A DNA stretch of 64,000 nucleotides from NCBI GenBank assembly GCA_964392325.1, contig CAYMPJ010000008.1:81167-145166 (forward strand). The letters are read 5' to 3'. The notes under the pieces are model-generated. The model searched no databases and was not told the origin of the DNA. It worked only from the letters and a program-made list of their open reading frames with translations. The translations under genes were made by a program, and so were the position numbers. Positions 1-9,030 of this stretch are shown in pieces. This stretch comes from CALLPQ01 sp964392325. Lineage in GTDB: Bacteria > Pseudomonadota > Alphaproteobacteria > Caulobacterales > Parvularculaceae. Numbering within the stretch: position 1 is the first letter of the stretch; the number at the start of each line of letters is the position of its first letter.

Positions 1-234
1 TATCGCGGCGATGTATTTTCCGCGTGGGATGGCGACTTGCTGATTGGCGGCCTTGTAACCAAAGCGCTCCACCGCCTTGAGATGAAGGATGGGAAAGTCC
101 AAGGGGAGACGCGTTATCTGGAAGGGCTGGATACTCGTATTCGTGATGTCCGAATTGGGCCAGATGGGGCAATTTATGTGACAACTGATGAGGGACAAGG
201 AAAAGTGTTACGCTTAACACCAAAAGATCGATAA
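1..234 (+). CDS. PQQ-dependent sugar dehydrogenase-like protein, C-terminal fragment
   Basis: The frame is open from the first base and ends at TAA 232-234, so this is the 3' end of a gene that starts outside the window. The visible 77 residues carry the closing blade typical of soluble glucose/sorbosone dehydrogenases of the YliI/Asd type: a segment around 'DGDLLIGGLVTKALHRL', then 'RIRDVRIGPDGAIYVTTD' and a final 'GKVLRLTPK'. Family members are periplasmic six-bladed propellers that oxidise aldose sugars with PQQ. The catalytic and PQQ-binding parts are not in view, so the substrate cannot be stated. Confidence 0.75.
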   Translation, partial: YRGDVFSAWDGDLLIGGLVTKALHRLEMKDGKVQGETRYLEGLDTRIRDVRIGPDGAIYVTTDEGQGKVLRLTPKDR

Positions 235-271
235 GCGCTTAAGTCATCATAGAAATAATGGAAATGTCGTA

Positions 272-775
272 ATGCCCAACCAAGATTATGTTAAGCTCAT
301 GTCCAGATATAATCGTTGGCAGAATGAAAGCCATCTCACCGCCGCCTCTGGCTTGGCGCAAGAGGAATTGAAAAAGAATCGTCATGCTTTTTTCGACTCA
401 ATTGAAGGCACGCTTTCCCATTTATTATGGGCTGACCGGTTATGGATGAGCCGCTTTGCCAATTTTGACTCCATAGATGGTGGCATTCCGGACTCAACGA
501 AATTGATAAAAAACTGGGAAAATTATTGCCAAGAACGTCGAGGGCTGGACCAAAAAATTATTCAATGGGCAGATCACGTTGAGAAAGACTGGTTTTCAGG
601 TGAACTCAAATGGTTTTCTGGCGCACTGGGGAGAGATGTAACAAAATCAAAAAAGATATTGATTGTACATTTTTTTAATCACCAAACGCACCATCGCGGT
701 CAAATACATGCAATGCTAACCGCAGCGGGGGCAAAGCTCTCGGACACCGATATTGCCTTTATGCCTGATGCCTAG
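272..775 (+). CDS. DinB family protein
   Basis: A 167-residue protein matching the DinB/YfiT-like four-helix fold. It starts with a 'YNRWQNE' helix, has 'LSHLLWADRLWMSRF' in the middle (a His that usually binds metal) and ends with 'FNHQTHHRGQIHAMLTAAG', the HxxxHRGQ-type metal site of the family. DinB-like proteins are metal-binding and often thiol-linked enzymes or transferases; the exact reaction is unknown here. The gene converges on trpE and the two 3' ends overlap by 4 nt (772-775), leaving no room for a separate terminator. Confidence 0.85.
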   Translation: MPNQDYVKLMSRYNRWQNESHLTAASGLAQEELKKNRHAFFDSIEGTLSHLLWADRLWMSRFANFDSIDGGIPDSTKLIKNWENYCQERRGLDQKIIQWADHVEKDWFSGELKWFSGALGRDVTKSKKILIVHFFNHQTHHRGQIHAMLTAAGAKLSDTDIAFMPDA

Positions 776-2295
776 TTTTTTATAACTTTTGCAGCGGCAG
801 AAAAGAGCGCCATCGATTTATCCACGCATTCTTGTTGTTCTGCTTGCGGATTACTATCGGATACAATGCCAGCGCCTGCCTGAACATAAAGTTTACCGTC
901 TTTGACGAGTCCGGTGCGCAAAGTAATCGCTGTATCGACCTCGCCGCCAGCTGAAAAATAGCCGATAGCACCAGCGTAAGCATTGCGCGATTGAGGCTCT
1001 AACTCGTCGATAATTTCCATCGCGCGTATTTTAGGGGCGCCCGATACCGTCCCAGCGGGAAATCCGGCCATTAACGCTTCTACGGGCGTCACATCATCGC
1101 GCAATTGCCCCATAACATTGGAGACGATATGCATCACATGGGAGTATCGCTCAACGATAAAGCTATCGGTAACTTTCACACTATTGGTTTTGGCTGAGCG
1201 TCCAACATCATTGCGCCCCAGATCGAGAAGCATTAAATGTTCGGCCCGCTCTTTTGGGTCAGCCAATAGTTCTTGTTCCAACGCCTTGTCCTCGGGATGA
1301 GTTTTACCCCGCGCTCTTGTTCCGGCGATGGGGCGAATAGTGACCTCGCCGCTGCTCACGCGCACCAAAATTTCAGGACTAGAGCCGACCAGCGCATGAC
1401 TATCAAAATTTAAAAAGAACAGAAAAGGTGAGGGGTTTTCCCGCCGTAATGAGCGATAGAGCGAGAAAGGGCTTGCAGAGAATGGCGTTTCAAAACACTG
1501 GCTTAATACAACCTGAAAAATATCGCCGGCGCGAATATAGTCTTTGGCTTTTTTAACCTTATCGGTAAAATCAGTAGGCGCCATATTAGAGGTAATATTA
1601 TTTAGAATGTCGGTTTTGCCAATCGCTTGAGAGCCGTCAAAGCTTGTTGCTCTATGATTGACGGAGGCTTCCATCGCACGGCAGGCCTCCTCAAGACGCG
1701 CTTCGGCTAGCGCATAAGCCTCTTTAGCGGTTTGGTTTTGCTTGGCGCGCACCGGTGTTGCTACCAACATTTCCTGGCGAATATTATCGAAAATAATAAC
1801 GATGGTGGGGCGGATAAAGATCGCATCGGGAATATCAACCCCCATTGGCGGGCGGTTTGGCAAATGCTCACATTGGCGAACAAAATCATATCCAAAATAG
1901 CCAAAGACACCAGCTGCCATGGATGCCAGATTTTCCGGCAAGTCTATTGCAGATTCATCAAGTAAGGCCTGGAAGCTGTCCATGATCGGGCGATTGTCGC
2001 GAACAAAAACATCCTCGCCTTCCAATATACCGCGATTGAAATAGCCGTGCTTATGATCTGCCCGCCAAATAAGATCAGGTTTAAGACCTATGATGGAGTG
2101 CCGCCCAAGCACCTCGCCGCCTTCAACAGATTCCAGTAAGAAGCTATTTTCAGCCTCAGCGGCAACTTTGAGATAAACTGATACTGGCGTTTCCAGATCG
2201 CTCTCAATGCGGCGATAACAAATCTGGGCATCACCATTATTGTATTGTGCCTCAAATTTTTCAATATCCGGAAAAGTTTGTGGGCTGATTGTCAT
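772..2295 (-). CDS. trpE: anthranilate synthase component I
   Basis: 507 residues, normal for TrpE. It forms anthranilate from chorismate, the first step of tryptophan synthesis, with ammonia from the TrpG subunit. The N-terminal domain carries the LLES tryptophan-binding motif ('NSFLLESVEGGEVLGRHS'), which suggests feedback inhibition is kept. The C-terminal chorismate-binding domain shows 'GDIFQVVLSQ', 'IAGTRARG', 'HLMLLDLGRNDVGR', 'HIVSNVMGQL' and 'AGFPAGTVSGAPKIRAMEII'. ATG at 2295 shares one base with the stop of the upstream peptidyl-prolyl isomerase gene, so the two are translated as a pair. In many alphaproteobacteria trpG, trpD and trpC follow directly; here the downstream neighbour is a convergent DinB gene, so the glutamine amidotransferase subunit must lie elsewhere. 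Confidence 0.97.
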   Translation of the reverse strand: MTISPQTFPDIEKFEAQYNNGDAQICYRRIESDLETPVSVYLKVAAEAENSFLLESVEGGEVLGRHSIIGLKPDLIWRADHKHGYFNRGILEGEDVFVRDNRPIMDSFQALLDESAIDLPENLASMAAGVFGYFGYDFVRQCEHLPNRPPMGVDIPDAIFIRPTIVIIFDNIRQEMLVATPVRAKQNQTAKEAYALAEARLEEACRAMEASVNHRATSFDGSQAIGKTDILNNITSNMAPTDFTDKVKKAKDYIRAGDIFQVVLSQCFETPFSASPFSLYRSLRRENPSPFLFFLNFDSHALVGSSPEILVRVSSGEVTIRPIAGTRARGKTHPEDKALEQELLADPKERAEHLMLLDLGRNDVGRSAKTNSVKVTDSFIVERYSHVMHIVSNVMGQLRDDVTPVEALMAGFPAGTVSGAPKIRAMEIIDELEPQSRNAYAGAIGYFSAGGEVDTAITLRTGLVKDGKLYVQAGAGIVSDSNPQAEQQECVDKSMALFSAAAKVIKN

Positions 2296-4205
2296 TATAG
2301 TTCATCAAGAGAAAAGAGACGGTCAATCAAAGGTTGATTAATTTCTACTTTATATTCTTGCTGCAAAGTCTGCACATAGGCTTCGACCAGTTCCTGATCG
2401 ATTTGCCGTCCTAAAAATTGACCAAAGCTTTGGAATTGGGATTGATTAATTGCGCTTCGATCAAAGCTTATGTCATGGATTTGGGCAATTACTTTTACAC
2501 TGCGGCCAAGAGCATTCCCGACCAGAATGGCGTCTTTTTCTGCGTTAAATATATCCGTATGAAGCTCGGTTGATATTGTTTCGTGGGTCGGCGCAGCAAG
2601 CTCGATTGTTTCCTTAATCGCGGCGCGTTCAAAACCCTCCGCAATGCTCTCAAGACTCTCTCCTGCTTTAACCCGTTCTGCGAGGGCATCGGCGGTTTTG
2701 CTAATGCGTTTTGATATCTCGTCATTTTTCCAGGCATTCTCTACAATTGATGAGACATCTTCAAAGGGCTTCAAAGCCGGATCGATGATCTCATCGACGA
2801 TGATGAATGCATACCCATCTTCTTGTACCAGTTCCATGGGTTCTGGTTCATCTCCTTCTTCAAGAATGAACCCCTCTTGAATTGCAGAGATGGGAATATC
2901 ACTGAGGATCGCGCCGCCCGGAGTCAGGGTTGCATTATCGACAGGGCCAACCTGGGTTACGGTCAGTCCGGCTTTTTTTGCGGCCTCGCTGAGAGGTAAT
3001 TCATCGTCAAGTCCCTCTTGAACGAGGGCAAGAGCGTCATATACAAGCCGGTCTGTTTTTTGGGATAGAAAAGAGGTCTCCAATTCTTCGCGTACATCTT
3101 CGAAGCTGCGGACTTCTTTGGGGGAGATATCGACAATTTGTACGATGGTTGAACCAAATAATCCCTTAATCGGGTCCAGAATTGCACCATTTTCAGCCGT
3201 TGGAGCAAAGGCCGCTTCGGAAACGCTGGTATCAACAATGTCGGCTTTGGATGCCTCGGTCAGGGTCGCAGCCTGCAAGGTTGTCCCGCGCTCAATGGCT
3301 ATTGTTTCAAAGGGTGTCCCTTGACGCAAGCGTTCTACTGCGAGGGCTGCATCACTATTCTCATCAAACGTCAATTGATAAAGGGTGCGCTTTTCCGGTG
3401 TTTCATAGAGACGTTCACGATTGGCGTCATATGTTGCCCGCAACTCATCCTCGGGGATGGTTAGTTCCTTTTGGAAATCTGCATTACGCAACAACACCAT
3501 CGAGAATGTGCGATATTCCGGGTCGGTGTAGGTCTGGGTATTGGCATTGTACCAGTTTTGTAAATCTTCTGGGGTTGGCGCAACGGCTTCGCCCGCAAGA
3601 TCATCAGTAATGGAGAGCCAGCTTATGTCGCGGCGTTCGGTTTGCCGGGCAATAACAACGTCCAGATAAGTGCGCGGTGCATTGGTGTTGGCTTGCAGGG
3701 CTGAGAGCAGATTGCTTTGCAGTAAATCCCGGCGCATCATGCGTTCAAACTGGCTAGGGCTCAAATTTAAATTTGTCAGAAGACGTTCCATGATGCTCTG
3801 GTCAAATTCGCCAGTGGTGGGGTTTTGGAATGTTGGGTTTTGGCCCAAAACCTCGCGGATCAGCGATCGCGGCATGGCAAGGTTCATTTTTTGCGATTCA
3901 TATTGAATTGCTGCGCTGCTGGTTAGGCTCCCAATGATTTGTTGGGGCAGTCCGGAGGTTAATGCCTCTTCTCGGGTATAAGCCCGGTTGAGCTGCGACT
4001 GTTCTTGGCGGATAGCGAGATTGAAAGCCTCAAGAACCTCGTTTTGATCGATTACAACGGAACCGGCCTTTATCGCGGGTTTTTGGGAAAAATTTTGTAG
4101 GCTGGGTACGCCTACCACAGAAAATGCGGCCACACCCACGATAACAAATACCCATGCCATAGCCCCTTTTAGAACGCCGCGAATATTATTGAGTACAAAT
4201 GGCAT
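2295..4205 (-). CDS. SurA/PpiD-type peptidyl-prolyl cis-trans isomerase, membrane anchored
   Basis: 636 residues. One N-terminal membrane segment (about residues 13-33) is followed by a SurA_N-like helical region, a parvulin-like rotamase segment at roughly 260-380 ('KRTLYQLTF...' to 'VRSFEDVREEL') and a long C-terminal chaperone-like part. This is the architecture of PpiD, an inner-membrane periplasmic chaperone that helps exported outer-membrane proteins fold. The rotamase core is divergent, so isomerase activity itself is uncertain. The ATG at 4205 has an AGGAAA Shine-Dalgarno-like sequence upstream. Its stop overlaps the trpE start by one base, an order commonly seen in alphaproteobacteria. 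Confidence 0.88.
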   Translation of the reverse strand: MPFVLNNIRGVLKGAMAWVFVIVGVAAFSVVGVPSLQNFSQKPAIKAGSVVIDQNEVLEAFNLAIRQEQSQLNRAYTREEALTSGLPQQIIGSLTSSAAIQYESQKMNLAMPRSLIREVLGQNPTFQNPTTGEFDQSIMERLLTNLNLSPSQFERMMRRDLLQSNLLSALQANTNAPRTYLDVVIARQTERRDISWLSITDDLAGEAVAPTPEDLQNWYNANTQTYTDPEYRTFSMVLLRNADFQKELTIPEDELRATYDANRERLYETPEKRTLYQLTFDENSDAALAVERLRQGTPFETIAIERGTTLQAATLTEASKADIVDTSVSEAAFAPTAENGAILDPIKGLFGSTIVQIVDISPKEVRSFEDVREELETSFLSQKTDRLVYDALALVQEGLDDELPLSEAAKKAGLTVTQVGPVDNATLTPGGAILSDIPISAIQEGFILEEGDEPEPMELVQEDGYAFIIVDEIIDPALKPFEDVSSIVENAWKNDEISKRISKTADALAERVKAGESLESIAEGFERAAIKETIELAAPTHETISTELHTDIFNAEKDAILVGNALGRSVKVIAQIHDISFDRSAINQSQFQSFGQFLGRQIDQELVEAYVQTLQQEYKVEINQPLIDRLFSLDEL

Positions 4206-4429
4206 AAGTATGGTTTCCTGCTAGAGTTTTTACGCTTTTGAGCTTTTACAATATGGAGCGGCAAGTACAAGAAAAAAGGAGGGAGGGGGTAAAAAGGCTC
4301 TAAGTACTAAATTTCGCCAAAAGCCACCAGCGGGCGCGATTAAGCAACTTTTGCCTGGCAATATCTATCAGTTGAAGCCCATAAACGAGCATGATAGTTA
4401 AGGTCTTTAAAGGTTTTCAGTATTCATTT

Positions 4430-5449
4430 ATGCGCACACTCTATCTTCATATTGGTCAGGGAAAAACCGGAACCAGCTATTTGCAATCTGTTTTTGCCCT
4501 AAACCAAGCCAGATTGGCAGATTTTGATGTTGATTACCCTCTACAAAAGGCAATGCTTAACCAAGTTGCCAAGGGTAATATGCCGGGCGGGAATGGCTAT
4601 GGTCTTCGCGATGTTTTTTCAAACCCTGAAACTCTTTCCGGTTTCTCCCTACCGGAAAAACGACATGTTTTACTCAGCCATGAAGGACTGATATCCCGCC
4701 TTCTTTTTGATGGAAGCGCTGCCCTATTGGACGAGCTTTGTGACAAGAATCATTTTGACCATGTTTCAATTCTGGTCTTTGGCCGCAACCCCGTAAAACA
4801 TCTCGTATCCAGCTACCGCCAATTGGTGAAACGGGGTGGCATGACACTTTCCCTCGATCAATATTGTAATAGCTATCAGTCTCCCAAGCAGTTAGCCTCG
4901 TTTCTGGAGGCATATTCTGCGCGGCCCGATACGAGTATTCGGGCGCTGAATTATTCTGATTGTCGTAAACACCTTCTCGATCAGGTTGCGCAGTGGCTCG
5001 ATATTGATGTCACGGATTTTACGCTGCCTCCGGGCAAAATTGTTAATCGAAGCATGACAGCTGGCGAGTTGTTTTTTCAACGCGAGTTGAACAAACATAT
5101 GGGTGATAAAGCACAAATTCTGGTGGACCCCCTGATCGAGGAAATTACAGATTTGCAATATGATAATTTATTGCCTTCAATTGACGCGCAAACAAAAATG
5201 ATCGAAAAAATGTCCCCCTTCATGGAGATCGTGAATAAATATTTCTCTGATAATCACGCCTATTCAGAAGAAATTTTTGCCCCTCATCCGTCTGCTGATA
5301 ATAGCAGCACGCAAGTAATGAACAGCAAACAAAATCCGGGCGAGCACTCCCAAACCAAATTCGAGTTTACTGACAAACAACTCAGTGCTCTTGCGCAAAT
5401 TTATGTGCGCTTGTTGCAGGATAATCTGAAGCTCAAAGGGAAAAAATAA
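4430..5449 (+). CDS. sulfotransferase-like P-loop protein
   Basis: Starting at ATG 4430 the protein begins 'MRTLYLHIGQGKTGTSYLQ'. A beta strand followed by GxxKTGTSYLQ is the 5'-phosphosulfate-binding loop of PAPS-dependent sulfotransferases. Later segments 'RHVLLSHEGLISRL', 'HVSILVFGRNPVKHLVSSYRQLV' (the 3'-phosphate loop with R and S) and a C-terminal helical part fit the fold. 339 residues. The frame is also open from ATG 4391, but that would place 13 extra residues before the strand, so 4430 is preferred; neither start has a good ribosome site. It probably modifies a surface carbohydrate or a small metabolite. The acceptor is not predictable and no sulfate-activation genes are nearby. Confidence 0.72.
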   Translation: MRTLYLHIGQGKTGTSYLQSVFALNQARLADFDVDYPLQKAMLNQVAKGNMPGGNGYGLRDVFSNPETLSGFSLPEKRHVLLSHEGLISRLLFDGSAALLDELCDKNHFDHVSILVFGRNPVKHLVSSYRQLVKRGGMTLSLDQYCNSYQSPKQLASFLEAYSARPDTSIRALNYSDCRKHLLDQVAQWLDIDVTDFTLPPGKIVNRSMTAGELFFQRELNKHMGDKAQILVDPLIEEITDLQYDNLLPSIDAQTKMIEKMSPFMEIVNKYFSDNHAYSEEIFAPHPSADNSSTQVMNSKQNPGEHSQTKFEFTDKQLSALAQIYVRLLQDNLKLKGKK

Positions 5450-5673
5450 CAAATGAGCGGAAAAGCCATCAATGAACCTTTTTTGCGAGATAATAATGCC
5501 ATAAAACAGAAGCAAACGAGCAGGGCAAAAGAATTCAAGACTATTAAGGCAATTGCATATAAGCTAGGATAAGCGCCGATTGGTTGGGTTCATTTGGGTG
5601 GGCGAATGAATCAAGCAGGGTCGTCAAAGTTTAATCGGGTAAGCACCTAAATTTAATACGAGGTTTAATTGCT

Positions 5674-6090
5674 ATGGTACATTTTTTTTCCAAATCCAGT
5701 CAAGCAGGATGCACTAAGGGTAGTGTTTGGTCAGGGCGACTAAAACTCAACCGGTTGGTTGGGGCTTTGGGTGCCGGGTTGGTTATGACAAGTCTTGTGA
5801 CTGGCTGTGCCACAATAGCGGGTGCGACATTGGAAAATCGTTTCCAAGCTATCGGCTTGCCGGCAAATACTGCAACTTGTATGGCCACTGATCTAAACGA
5901 AAACCTCTCTTCCGATGATGTCATTGATCTTACGCGATACACCTTCAGTGTTGCCTCGGCTGATAGTACTGTTGGTATCATCAGGGAGTTGCTAAAAATT
6001 GATAATCCGCGTGCGGTAACGGCAGTGGGTCAGGCCAGCCTGTCTTGTGTGAGTTCCGGCTTAACAAAGGGATTAATCCCAGGACTATAG
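5674..6090 (+). CDS. small putative lipoprotein
   Basis: 138 residues. A long basic n-region, a hydrophobic stretch and the lipobox 'LVTGC' put the lipidated cysteine at residue 45. The mature part of about 94 residues has two further cysteines ('NTATCMATD' and 'ASLSCVSSG') that could form a disulfide in the periplasm, and a short Gly/Leu tail. I do not recognise the family; several alphaproteobacterial genomes carry short lipoproteins of this layout. It stands alone between the sulfotransferase-like gene and the DUF4153 gene. Confidence 0.6.
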   Translation: MVHFFSKSSQAGCTKGSVWSGRLKLNRLVGALGAGLVMTSLVTGCATIAGATLENRFQAIGLPANTATCMATDLNENLSSDDVIDLTRYTFSVASADSTVGIIRELLKIDNPRAVTAVGQASLSCVSSGLTKGLIPGL

Positions 6091-6204
6091 GTTTCAGCGC
6101 GCTTCCTTTATCGATTAATGCACGCGATGGTCTATGATGCGCTCCGGCTATTGGGGCTGCGAGAATAGGCGGGCTTAAAGTCAAAATAAGTGAGGGAGTA
6201 TTTT

Positions 6205-8502
6205 ATGAGCAAGACCATAACCGGGGATTTCCCCCAAAAGCAACAATCGCAAAATATTTTAATTGCCCGCCTGATTGTTGGTCTGATTCAGGGTCTCGCC
6301 CTCTATATCGTCTCCGAATTTGTTTATGATCGCAATTTAATAGGACAGTTTTCTCAAACATCTGCATTTCAATTTTCAAGGCGAAGTGGGTATGAAGTTG
6401 GACAAATTCTCTCCTGGCTTCTTCCCCTACCCATATTGTTTGGGCTTGGGGTATTACGCACCAAAACCCTGATAGCTTGGGCAATCGGCGCATTTATCGC
6501 ATTATTTTTGTTTAGCTGGCTTGGTTCGGCTGTTATTTGGGACGAGAACACCCGCCTATTAGCGGTTTGGTTTCATTCTCTTATCGTAATTTATATCGTA
6601 CACGAATTTATAGTGGCGGCGCAACAAGATGATCGGCGCATTGGGCGATATGAAACCTTTTTTGAAAATTCATGGAACCATGCTTTTCAAGTGGTGTTAT
6701 CACTCGGATTTTTGCTGGCATATTGGATCGTAATATTTCTTGGGACCGCATTATTTGAAATGATCGGTCTTAAAATTGTTGAAGATTTTGTTTTTTCAGA
6801 TGAATTCAGATTTGTAAGCTCGGCGATTGTTTTTGCACTCGGTATCCACATCACGGAAACACGTATCCGTCTCACCACTGGTGCACGTCAAATTGGATTA
6901 ATGTTATTGTCGATACTTAGCGTTTTAATGACAATTATCCTGACGACATTTCTATTGAGTTTGTTTTTCACTGGACTGACGCCGCTTTGGGAAACTGGCC
7001 ATGCCACCAGTTTGATGCTGACAACCGGGGCGGCCATGATTTTATTGATCAATGCGGCGTATCAGTCGGGCCGTGAGCCGAATAATGGGTTCATGCGAAA
7101 TGTGATCCGTATCTCTACTTTTCCCCTGCTTGGCACGGTTATTCTTGCGACGATCGGCTTGTGGCTTCGGGTTGATCAATATGGCTTCACCCCCGCCAGA
7201 GTTGTCGCTGGTATCGAGCTTGGCATTATCAGTTTTTATGCGATTGCTTATGTTTTTACAGCCCTGAAGCCCGGTCCATGGATGGAGTTTTTGAAAAGCG
7301 CTAATATTGCCGGGGCCGCATTGGTTGCTGTATTGCTGGCCTTTTTGATGACGCCTGTACTCGACCCTGCAAGAATTTCTATTAATAATCAAATAGCCAG
7401 ATTGAATAAAGGGAATATCGAGCCCGATGATTTCGATTTCGCCTTTTTAAACGATGCGCGCACCGGATTTTGGGGGAAGCCGGCGTTAAAGCAATTGCAA
7501 GCACGTTCTGGCTCGCCTCGTGATAACCAAATTGCTTTCCTTGCCAAGAATCCACCTGAGAAAAATCGACGAACAGGCCTTCGCAATAGTTTGAATGACC
7601 GTAAGAATGCACTCTATCTGTTTGGTGAGGGAACTATTCCCGATGCAGCTTATTTGCCCCTTGAGCATGGGCATGATCCGGTAATTGAGTGTGTGAAGAC
7701 TAATCCAATCAACCAAAACGCCAATGAAAAGGAAGATAAACCTCCATATGCTAATAAATGTACTGCCCGATTGATAGATATTGATTTTGACGGTGATCTG
7801 GATCTGGTCGTAAATAAAGGTACGCTCTATATTGATACTTTTAGATTGTTTGATTTTTTTGTTTTGCGTCAGGCGTCAGGCCAAGAGTGGAGTTTTGCTG
7901 GTCGAGCATCAATAGTCGCGTCTCGCTATGGCGCCGATAATGCGGAATATTTTAGTGGATTAGACAGTGATGATAGTTTGGCAGCATTTGAAAATATGAG
8001 TATTGTTCCGACGCGTATTCAGGATTTGAGCATTGGCGGTATCCGGTTTCAATTTTTGCAGGGCGTGTACAAAAATAGTTCATCTGCGCGGCGATCTAAA
8101 TTACAAGTTATCGATGAACGACCGGCGCCAGAATTTGTTTATCGGGATACACCGGGAAACAGATTTTTTAGGAATTGTGGTTCGTCTCAAGATAAACTCC
8201 CGATCTGTTATGGTTTGTATAGAGATCTGAATAAAGATGGCATTGATGATTATATTTTGTTGAGTTTTGGCAAAGGCTCTAAACGAGTCCGTGTTATGGT
8301 GGATGCATATTTAAAGGAAGACGTTCATTGGTCTTATTTGGGGTTTCAAGAAAAATTACTCCCCGTTGGTTTGCAATTTGAGACGAAGGAAGACCAATTA
8401 GCGGTACTTGAAGACATAATTGCGATCCCGCCAAAATTTGGAAAACTGGAATTGAACGGGAGGCGCTTTATCATTGAGTATGGCGCTACCACGAAAAACT
8501 AA
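6205..8502 (+). CDS. DUF4153 membrane protein with C-terminal Ca-loop (FG-GAP-like) domain
   Basis: The ATG at 6205 is chosen over GTG 6190 because GAGGGA lies 8 nt upstream; this gives 765 residues. The first half (to about residue 390) contains around ten hydrophobic helices and matches DUF4153: 'FENSWNHAFQVVLSLGF', 'LFEMIGLKIVEDFVFSDEF', 'FTGLTPLWETGHATSLML', 'INAAYQSG'. The second half is soluble and probably periplasmic. It carries two acidic calcium-type loops, 'DIDFDGDLDL' near residue 525 and 'DLNKDGIDDY' near 675, as in FG-GAP/integrin-like repeats. Usual DUF4153 proteins end shortly after the membrane part, so this looks like a fusion. Function unknown. Confidence 0.78.
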   Translation: MSKTITGDFPQKQQSQNILIARLIVGLIQGLALYIVSEFVYDRNLIGQFSQTSAFQFSRRSGYEVGQILSWLLPLPILFGLGVLRTKTLIAWAIGAFIALFLFSWLGSAVIWDENTRLLAVWFHSLIVIYIVHEFIVAAQQDDRRIGRYETFFENSWNHAFQVVLSLGFLLAYWIVIFLGTALFEMIGLKIVEDFVFSDEFRFVSSAIVFALGIHITETRIRLTTGARQIGLMLLSILSVLMTIILTTFLLSLFFTGLTPLWETGHATSLMLTTGAAMILLINAAYQSGREPNNGFMRNVIRISTFPLLGTVILATIGLWLRVDQYGFTPARVVAGIELGIISFYAIAYVFTALKPGPWMEFLKSANIAGAALVAVLLAFLMTPVLDPARISINNQIARLNKGNIEPDDFDFAFLNDARTGFWGKPALKQLQARSGSPRDNQIAFLAKNPPEKNRRTGLRNSLNDRKNALYLFGEGTIPDAAYLPLEHGHDPVIECVKTNPINQNANEKEDKPPYANKCTARLIDIDFDGDLDLVVNKGTLYIDTFRLFDFFVLRQASGQEWSFAGRASIVASRYGADNAEYFSGLDSDDSLAAFENMSIVPTRIQDLSIGGIRFQFLQGVYKNSSSARRSKLQVIDERPAPEFVYRDTPGNRFFRNCGSSQDKLPICYGLYRDLNKDGIDDYILLSFGKGSKRVRVMVDAYLKEDVHWSYLGFQEKLLPVGLQFETKEDQLAVLEDIIAIPPKFGKLELNGRRFIIEYGATTKN

Positions 8503-8744
8503 AGATAATGTGGGGCAAGAGTGGTGGTGTCGCGTCACGATCTGGCTTTAAAACTGTGCCCTTGACGGCCCTGAAACCATAAGGTTAAGAGCCTGAAATG
8601 CATCAAGCCGTCGCAATCATCACTGACTTCGATGTTTTGATAAAACGCCAGAATTTGAATTTGGGTCCTCAAGGTGAAAAAAATACAATTTGTATGATTT
8701 TAGGCTTCGATTCTAGATAATATTGGTCTAGATAGGGGTGGTGT

Positions 8745-8821
8745 GCCGCCTTAGCTCAGTTGGTTAGAGCGCCGGTTTGTGGAACCGGAGGCCCTTGGTT
8801 CGAGCCCAAGAGGCGGTACCA
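8745..8821 (+). tRNA. tRNA-His (anticodon GTG)
   Basis: A complete cloverleaf of 77 nt with encoded CCA. Acceptor 8745-8751 pairs with 8811-8817 (a G:U at the first pair). The D-stem is GCTC/GAGC, the anticodon stem is CCGGT/ACCGG around GTG at 8779-8781, and the T-stem is CTTGG/CCAAG with a TTCGAGC loop. The discriminator base (73) is A at 8818, and the base before position 1 is T. Most bacterial tRNA-His genes encode an extra G at -1 paired to C73. Its absence with A73 is a described trait of part of the Alphaproteobacteria, matched by an altered histidyl-tRNA synthetase. Confidence 0.97.
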
Positions 8822-9030
8822 TCTTCCAGGGGAAGTATCTGATTTTATTCACTATACTCTGTAATAAAAAACCTATCATACACCGCTATAAGGTCATCCG
8901 GGATGTATATGACGAACCCTATAACGGGTCGTGTGTTGATCGTCATGTATTTGGTGTAGTAGATTGTATTTATGTTTTTGGCAGGCTTGAATGATTTCGC
9001 TTGGTGTGGGGCGTTGTAAGGTAGAGACGA

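Noticed and set aside
5453..5572. 39-codon frame 3 nt after the sulfotransferase-like stop.
   Set aside because: Polar, low in hydrophobic residues, no clear ribosome site and no recognisable family.
8779..8994. 71-codon frame beginning inside tRNA-His.
   Set aside because: It starts in the tRNA anticodon arm and has no family features.
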